NCBI GenBank assembly: GCA_948567375.1
Contig: OX419761.1
Span: 37,140,501-37,204,500 of the forward strand
DNA from: Lunularia cruciata
Lineage: Eukaryota; Streptophyta; Marchantiopsida; Lunulariales; Lunulariaceae
Direction of reading: 5' to 3'
DNA: 64,000 bases
The stretch's first letter is position 1. Each line of letters opens with the position of its first letter. Both the position numbers and the translations under genes were made by a program. The notes beneath the pieces were generated by a model that was given only the letters and a program-made list of their open reading frames with translations, was not told where the DNA came from and made no database searches. Shown one piece after another: positions 57,690 to 64,000 of the stretch.

Positions 57690-60600
57690 TGGCCGCAATG
57701 CCCAATGTTATCCTTGCTATGCAACAACAAATTGAGCACCTTACTTGATGGTTTGATGAACAAGATCTTCAACGACAAGAGCACATAAAGAGAGTACCAA
57801 TTCGAGAAGGAGATAATCAAATCCGATTACTTAAACCCAATGTATTTGAATGCAAGAATCTTCTGGGTGTAGTGGAGAATTTTGTGTTCGATTGTGAATG
57901 TTATTTTGAAGCTACCAATCTACAAGACAAGCAAAAATAGATTCTCTTAGCTTCTAGCCTTTGGATAGAGTAGCAAAGCTATGGTGGAGATTCCAAGTGG
58001 AGCGAGCTAAACGACAAAGTTTTGCACCAATCTTAACGTGTGAAAAATTCAAGAGTGCAATAATGAATTGGTTCCAAGCTATAAAGGCTATACAAGCTAC
58101 ACGGGATAGGTTGGCAGAATTGAAAAAGGTTGGTTTTGTAAGAAGTTACATCACACAATTCTAGAACACCATCATGCAAATTCTAGATATCCTAGAAGGT
58201 GAAGCTCTGGATTGATTTGTGAGGAGCTTGAAGTCAGAACAAAATTAGAGGTAACCATGCAAGAGCCACAACACTTGGAGGAAGCCATGCAGTTGGCCAA
58301 ACATTTTGATTCCTTGATTGCAACAACTTGGTCTTGACCTCAACTTCCACAGAACCTACTAATACATTACACACGGGTGGAGGAGCCGACACCAATGGAG
58401 ATTGATGCCATTCAACAATGACCACTTGGCACTGAAGATAGAGAGGAATTGTGACAAAATGGTGGTTGTTTTTATTATCACCAATTATTGCATTGCTCAA
58501 TGTCCACTCAAGAATCAATGACCTTGTCAAGTTGCCCAGATGGAGTTTGTGTAGCAGAATGATCAAGGAAACAAGGAATCCAAGTAGGAGATTTTCAGCT
58601 ACCTAATGGGAGCTTGATTAGTTCAAATGGGATTGAAAGCTTGACCTATGCAAGATTGTTTCACTTGCAAGGTACAATATCTAATTGTGGTTGTAGGATT
58701 TTGGTCAATTTTGGAAGTTCAAAGAGTTGCATGTCTATGCAAGTAAAAAGGAATTGGCTATTCCTATCAAGCTAGTAATTGGAAGTAGATTGATGATGGT
58801 GGATGGTAGAAAGGGTCTACACTCCATACCTTGCATCCTATTACCTTCAAGATTAGGAAGGAGTATTTGGAGTGTATGAGGTTTGTAGTGACACCTCTAC
58901 ATTATGATATCATTCTAGGTCTACCTTGGCTTGAACATCATAAGGTTCAATTTGATTGGACCCAACAACTAATTCAAGTACAACACCAAGGTAGGAATTT
59001 TTGATTAGGTTGTCTAGCACCTCTAAGTAAGACACCTAAGAATAGTCAGTCCTAAGATAGGAAGTTTGTTGAGAAGGTAGCCATAGAGCAAGCCTTGAAG
59101 GGAGATAAGTCCCAAGATGGGAAGTTTGCCAAGAAGGCAATCATGGAGCAAGCTTTGAAGGGAGATGAGTCCTTAAATGGGAAGTTTGTTAGTGAAGCAA
59201 CCATAGAGCAAGCTTTGGAGGAAGATAAGTCTATTTGTGATGTGGATCAAGCCGATTGCACAAGGACAATCTGAGGGGAGCCAAGAGCCTCATCAAGCAA
59301 TGGTTGATCAGATAGTTTAGGAGTTTGCGGATGTGTTTTCAAATGATCTGCCAAAGGGATTACCCTCCAATTGTGGTATGCCCTTCAAGATAGAGTTATT
59401 GCAAGGAAGTACTCCAATGAGTAGACAAATCTATCGGCTCTCACCAAAGGAGTTGCGAACAACACTTACGGAGTTGTTGGAGAAGGACTTTATATGACAT
59501 AGTACCTCTCCTTGGGAAACACCGGTACTATTTGTTCCAAAGAAAGATGAAGGAATTGATTTTTGTATTGATTACCATGGGATCAATAAGCAAAAAATGA
59601 AGAATGCATATCCTTTGCCTTGGATCAATGACTTGCTTGATCAACTGAGTGGAGCACAATAATTTTCCAAGTTGGATCTTTGCAGCGGCTATTGACAAAT
59701 CCTTATTGATAGGGAGGAGGTGCAAAAGACTACCTTTTGCACAAGGTATGGACATTTTGAGTGGAAAGATCTACCTTTTGGGCTCACTAATGCTCTAGCA
59801 GTCTTCATGGATCAGATGCATTGAGTGTTAGATAGACTATTGGATTAGTAAGTGGTGGTGTTCTTGGATGATATCTTAATCTATAGCAAAACAGAGGCAA
59901 AACACAATGATCACGTGTGAGAAGTCCTACGACAATGGAAATTTTATTGCAAGAAATCAAAGTGTCCTTTTGGCAAAAGGAGGTCATCTTCTTAGGTCAC
60001 AAGATCTCATCGGAAGGGATCAAGATGGAGGATGAGAAAATCAAGGCTAATACTAATTGCCATACTCCAAGGGATGCTATAGAAGTATGGGCGTGTAATG
60101 GATTGGCCATTTTTTACCAATGTTTCATCCATTATTATGCTCATGTGGCTACACTATTGACTGACCTCTTGGAGAAGAACTTGAGCTTCCAATGGACCAC
60201 CAAGCATGAAGAATCATTCCAAAAGTTGAAACATATGGTGTCTTCAAGACCCATCCTTCAACTTTATGATCCTCAACTACCTTGTGTGGTTGATTTTGAT
60301 GCTTCTAACTTTGCAATTGGAGTAGTGTTGCAACAAGAATTCCCAGATGGACTACATCCCATTGCCTTTGTGTCTTGCCGACTAAATATAATTGAAAGAA
60401 ATTACTCTGCTTGAGATCGGGAACAACTTGCAATGGTATATGCCACCAAGGTATGGAGGCATTATCTCTTAAGGAAACAAGTGATCATGCAAACTGCTCA
60501 TAAACCATTGTTGTAGACCTTACACTTGGAACACATGAAGAGTTGACATCATCAATAGGAGGAGCAACTCCAATTGTTTGACATCAAACTTGAGTACAAA

Positions 60601-62130
60601 CCAGACCCATTCCATATCATCCTTGATGCTCTATCACGACGACCTGATTTGAAGTCTCTTCTTCTCATCACGGTGATAATTACGATGATGGCAATTGACT
60701 CCAAGATCCAAAACGAGTTTTGGTCAGCTCTACAACAAGATCCCTTCTTCCAAATGGTACATGATCATCTTACATCATATGACAAGGAGTACAACATGTT
60801 CTCCTTCAAGGAAGGCCTTTTATTCCATGAGGACTAGATCTATATTCTAGCCAAAGATGATCTCTAACTTATGCGTCTTCAAGAAGCCCATGATTTACCG
60901 ATAGTTGGTCACATGGGTGTGGACAAGACCTTGAGTACCTTCCAACGCCAATGGTGGTGGCCCAACATGACAAAAGATGTTCAAGAGTTTGTCCAATCGT
61001 GTGAAAGATGCCAACACAACAAGGCTAGCAACCAGAAGCCAAATGGAACCCTTCAACCACTCCACATTCCATCCACTATATGGGAACACATGAGCTTGGA
61101 TCTCATCACATCCTTGCCCAAGACAAAGCAAAGACACACAATAATCATGATGTTTGTGGATAAGCTTAGTAAGCAAATCCACTTGGCACCAATAGTTGAT
61201 ATTGAAGATGCTCCAACCTTAGCATAAATCCACTTAGACAATGTCTTCAAGCATCATGAGATGCCATGTGTACTCATCTCCGACCGTGATCCTTGATTTA
61301 TTGGAAAGTTTTGGCAAACACTCTTCCAAATACTTGGCACCAAGCTTGCTTTGTCCACAACCTATCATCCTCAAAACAATGGATAAAATGAATGTGAAAA
61401 TTGTACCGTGGAGGATAAGTTACATGCCTTTGTCAATGTCCACCATACCAATTGGGATGAATGTCTTGCAGTAGTAGAATTTGCCTACAACAATTCCAAA
61501 TAGGCAAGCACCGGATTTTCTCCTTTCTTTCTCAATTTTGGCCAAGATCTGCTTGTCTTAGGATTCTCTTCTTGCTCCTCCTTTGTCTCAGATCCCTCAT
61601 ACTTCAACCTTCTTAACCACTATCTCTAAATCTCTCCAACAAGTTAAATCTCACCTCCTTGTTGCTCAAAATTGTCAAAAACAATATGCGGACCACCATT
61701 GTTGTGATCTCACCTTTGAAGTTGGTGATAAAGTTATGCTATCGTCTAGTAACCTACCCTGCCACTTGATACCCAAGTTTGTAAACTTGCCCCTAATTGG
61801 ATAGGACCCTTTGATGTCACCCAAATTGTCTCTCCTGTTGCTTATCAACTTGCCTTGCCTTGTCATATGCGCATCCATCATGTCTTTCATGTTTCCAAGT
61901 TGAAACCTTTTGTTCCTAACCCCTCTTCTTTTTCCTCCTTAGTCCAACTCCCTCCTCCTCCTGTCCCTATCATGATCATGAGGAGTACGAAGTTGATCAT
62001 ATCCTTACCCATTTCCACATTCAACATGGACGCTGCCAACATACAGAGTACAAGGTCCTTTGGAAAGGGTATCCCCTTCATGATACCACATAGGAACCTC
62101 TTTCTCACTTCTAGAATGCACAAATAACCA
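57690..62130 (+). mobile_element. Ty3/gypsy chromovirus, inactive, no 5' LTR found
   Basis: Gag traces start at the ATG near 57690. Reverse transcriptase lies at about 59320-59990 ([53 protein letters not shown] with the catalytic Asp pair). RNase H is at 60170-60640 (VVDFDASNFAIGVVLQQEF). Integrase is at 60871-61500 with its HHCC zinc site (GHMGVDK, CERCQHNK) and YHPQNNG-like region. The GPY/F module (WIGPFDVTQIVSPVAYQLA) lies near 61795, and the chromodomain (EEYEVDHIL, YKVLWKGYPLHDTT) at 61980-62100. Many in-frame stops, often TAG/TGA where Gln, Trp or Arg is expected, make it dead. No matching LTR or primer-binding site was seen upstream of 57690. Confidence 0.88.
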
Positions 62131-62189
62131 TCCAATAATTAGAAGCTTTAATGGCAACGAGGACGTCACCAACTAGCGGTGGGAGTATA

Positions 62190-62990
62190 TACAACAATAT
62201 GGAGTGTTATTCATAGTTAGTAAGGCTAACAAAGTAAAGAATAAGCCAAATTAGCCCAGAATATTCTAGAAGCATCTAGGAAGCTTCTTGGGAAGCTTCT
62301 CGACTAGCTTAACTTGCACCCCCAAGTAAGTAGCTTCTAGAAGGAAACTTCTAGAAGCTTCTAGAAACTTCTAACTAGCTTAGCTTGCATGCCAAGTAGG
62401 TGACTTCTAGAAAGAAGTTTCTTGAGAAACTTCTTAGTTAGCTTGGTTTGCACTCTAAGAAAGTGGCTCAAGGAAGCTTCTTGAGAAGCTTCTCAAGGGC
62501 CTTGTATGCTACTTATAGATACCAAAGCCAAAGCTCATGCTAGGCATTTGGAGTTTTCACATATTCAAGTATCCCAATGTGAGTTTCTATTCTGCTATTT
62601 CTCTCCTCGGTCTTGATCTTTTTACATTGAGTAATAGATTGAGTGAGAGACAAGCCAACTCACATTACACACTTGTTCATGGAGAGAGGTATGGTAGGAG
62701 AGGAACCGCTTGCATATGGCCCATAAGAGACCAAGGATGTTTATGGCATTGAGTGTGAGGACAAAGGAGAAGGTGCACTCAAGAACCATGATGATTATGA
62801 GGGTTGTGAGAGTGACTTGAATGTAGCAATATATATCTATATCAAAATATTTATTTATTTGTGTATTTGTGATAGATTCAATGAATATTTCATGGATATG
62901 ATTTTGATATGAGCTTGGATGAACTTGATAGACTTGATTTGATACAAGACACTTGATAGTTTTTGCTTGAACTAGGTTCATAGACTTTAT
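62190..62990 (+). repeat. Probable 3' LTR of the plus-strand chromovirus
   Basis: The region follows the chromodomain and a purine tract (GGTGGGAG, 62179-62186) at the position where a 3' LTR should begin. Its first 330 bp are filled with GAAGCTTC/AGAAACTTCT words. The right border is not defined because no second LTR is available; it may end anywhere from about 62530 to 62990. Confidence 0.5.
62344..62371. promoter_or_regulatory. Six contiguous heat-shock-element units
   Basis: GAA, TTC, GAA, TTC, GAA and TTC occur at 62344, 62349, 62354, 62359, 62364 and 62369, all exactly 5 bp apart. This matches the alternating nGAAn/nTTCn consensus bound by heat-shock factor trimers. Further partial arrays lie at 62268-62302, 62333-62342, 62403-62434 and 62471-62496. 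Binding is inferred from the consensus only. Confidence 0.7.
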
Positions 62991-63079
62991 CATGATCATG
63001 TGTAGATTTGTGTATAGATCACCATTCTTCCCATGGCACCATCTCCTTCTATATTCTAATCATGAGGTGACTCCTACAT

Positions 63080-63685
63080 TTGAGGCCCATGAGAGCACTC
63101 CCCATGCTCACTCACCTCATTGTAATGCTCCCATGGAAGTTGATCTCCCTACCTAGAGAGACTCATATGTATACACCTCTAAAGGATCATCTAGTTGAGA
63201 GAGAAGAGCAAATTTATCTTCAAGAGCATAGACTAACAGAGTATGAGTTTAGGATGAGCTCTTGGGAGAGTAGACTAGGAGAGAAGGAGGAGTAGATGAG
63301 GCTGTATGAACATATTCTTATGGAAAGAAAGACAAGAGTAGTTGAGCGGGAGATGCACTTATCCATCGAGGAGAGTTCTATTCATGGAAGGTTAACATAC
63401 TTAGTAAGTGTAGTTAGAGAGAAGGAGAGCAAAGAGAGAACATACAAGCATAGAGTTGATGAGCTCAACGGCCTTATTGGTGATAGAGTTGAGAGGATTG
63501 ATGAGTTGGATAGACTTATGAGAGAGAGGGAATTGATAGCCAAGGGGTATAGACTTCATGGGATGTTTTATATGAAAGAGTTTGTTCTTACTATGGAGCA
63601 ATTGGAGAGTATCCAAAGGGTTCTACATGAGGTGATGAATTTGCAAGATTCCCTTGGGCTTGGATATGAGGATGCTTGCAAGTAG
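63080..63685 (+). pseudogene. Coiled-coil ORF with one in-frame stop
   Basis: Two frames in the same phase, separated by a single TAG at 63293-63295, encode a charged, helical protein of about 200 residues: EREEQIYLQEHRLTEYEFRM, ERKTRVVEREMHLSIEES, RVERIDELDRLMRERELI, TMEQLESIQRVLHEVMNLQD. The heptad-like pattern continues across the stop, so the stop is probably a recent nonsense change. I do not recognise the family. It lies just after the chromovirus LTR region and resembles in style the remnants at 480-1010 and 56750-57238. Confidence 0.45.
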
Positions 63686-63727
63686 ACAACAAAGTGGCTA
63701 GAGGTAGAGTAGCTTTGATTTTCTTGG

Positions 63728-63950
63728 CAGTTTCCTCACATTGATCCATGTACTCAAACTGAGCATGCACAGTTTTGTGTGTAGTTTCCTCATATAGATA
63801 TAGGTACTCAGACAACCATGTACATGATTGCATGGCAGCATGGTAGTTTCCTCATTGATGTGTGTACTCAGACCAAGCATATATACTTCCCTGTGCAATT
63901 TCCTCACATAAAAATGGGTACTCAGATAGAGCATGTACGTGATGGGGTTA
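63728..63950. repeat. Four degenerate tandem repeats of about 55-62 bp
   Basis: GTTTCCTCA or ATTTCCTCA, then a variable spacer, then GTACTCAGA and a CATGTAC or CATGCAC-like word, recurs four times (about 63728, 63784, 63845, 63898). It is non-coding; minus-strand open frames with repeated LSTH words are by-products. Confidence 0.75.
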
Positions 63951-64000
63951 GGAGATACAATTGTGCAAGTCAAACTTTGTTGAATCTCATAGGTGGGCCG

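Noticed and set aside
63728-63950. Regularly spaced direct repeats that could suggest a CRISPR array
   Set aside because: Repeats are short and degenerate, spacers are unequal, no cas genes are present, and the context is plant nuclear DNA.

Overview
This window looks like nuclear DNA of a land plant. The evidence is GT-AG introns of about 100-1100 bp, a plant-type cytosolic tRNA-Ser, plant chromoviruses (Ty3/gypsy elements with a chromodomain), a Copia element, a Helitron, a PIF/Harbinger remnant, and two host genes of families I recognise from plants. The small introns beside heavily decayed transposons fit a seed-free plant such as a moss or lycophyte better than a conifer, but I cannot fix the taxon.

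The layout is a mosaic. Two gene islands, about 8.3-22.4 kb and 41.3-54.3 kb, are richer in G+C and CpG. They sit in AT-rich, CpG-poor, stop-riddled transposon DNA (1-8.3, 22.4-41.3 and 54.3-64 kb).

Island 1 holds a tRNA-Ser(GCU) gene (8598-8679), an unrecognised 259-residue basic protein made of two copies of one domain (9501-10280), a broken LINE-like tail (11860-12257), and a 14-exon minus-strand gene (14584-21716). That gene encodes a 625-residue FLY1/TUL1-type transmembrane RING-H2 ubiquitin ligase. I resolved every exon with consistent phases.

Island 2 holds a five-exon ZNRD2/SSSCA1-family zinc-ribbon gene (41943-43941, 281 aa) and a six-exon gene (48847-52621, 617 aa). The second encodes a probably plastid-targeted, kinase-fold-like protein whose catalytic motif looks degenerate.

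The central repeat block is nested. A roughly 1-2 kb unit is present twice (A from 26203, B from 38574) on either side of a decayed Helitron rep/helicase. A full-length minus-strand chromovirus with both LTRs (27615-33932) interrupts unit A. A rearranged Copia element (39210-40446) interrupts unit B. On the right, a second chromovirus on the plus strand (57690-62130) ends in a putative LTR carrying a dense array of heat-shock-element units. Degenerate coiled-coil ORFs occur at both window ends and upstream of this chromovirus.

The host genes show no operon-like relation to each other; they are independent housekeeping-type loci. The most novel items are the duplicated-domain protein, the heat-shock-element LTR, the apparent pseudokinase, and the duplicated unit around the Helitron.
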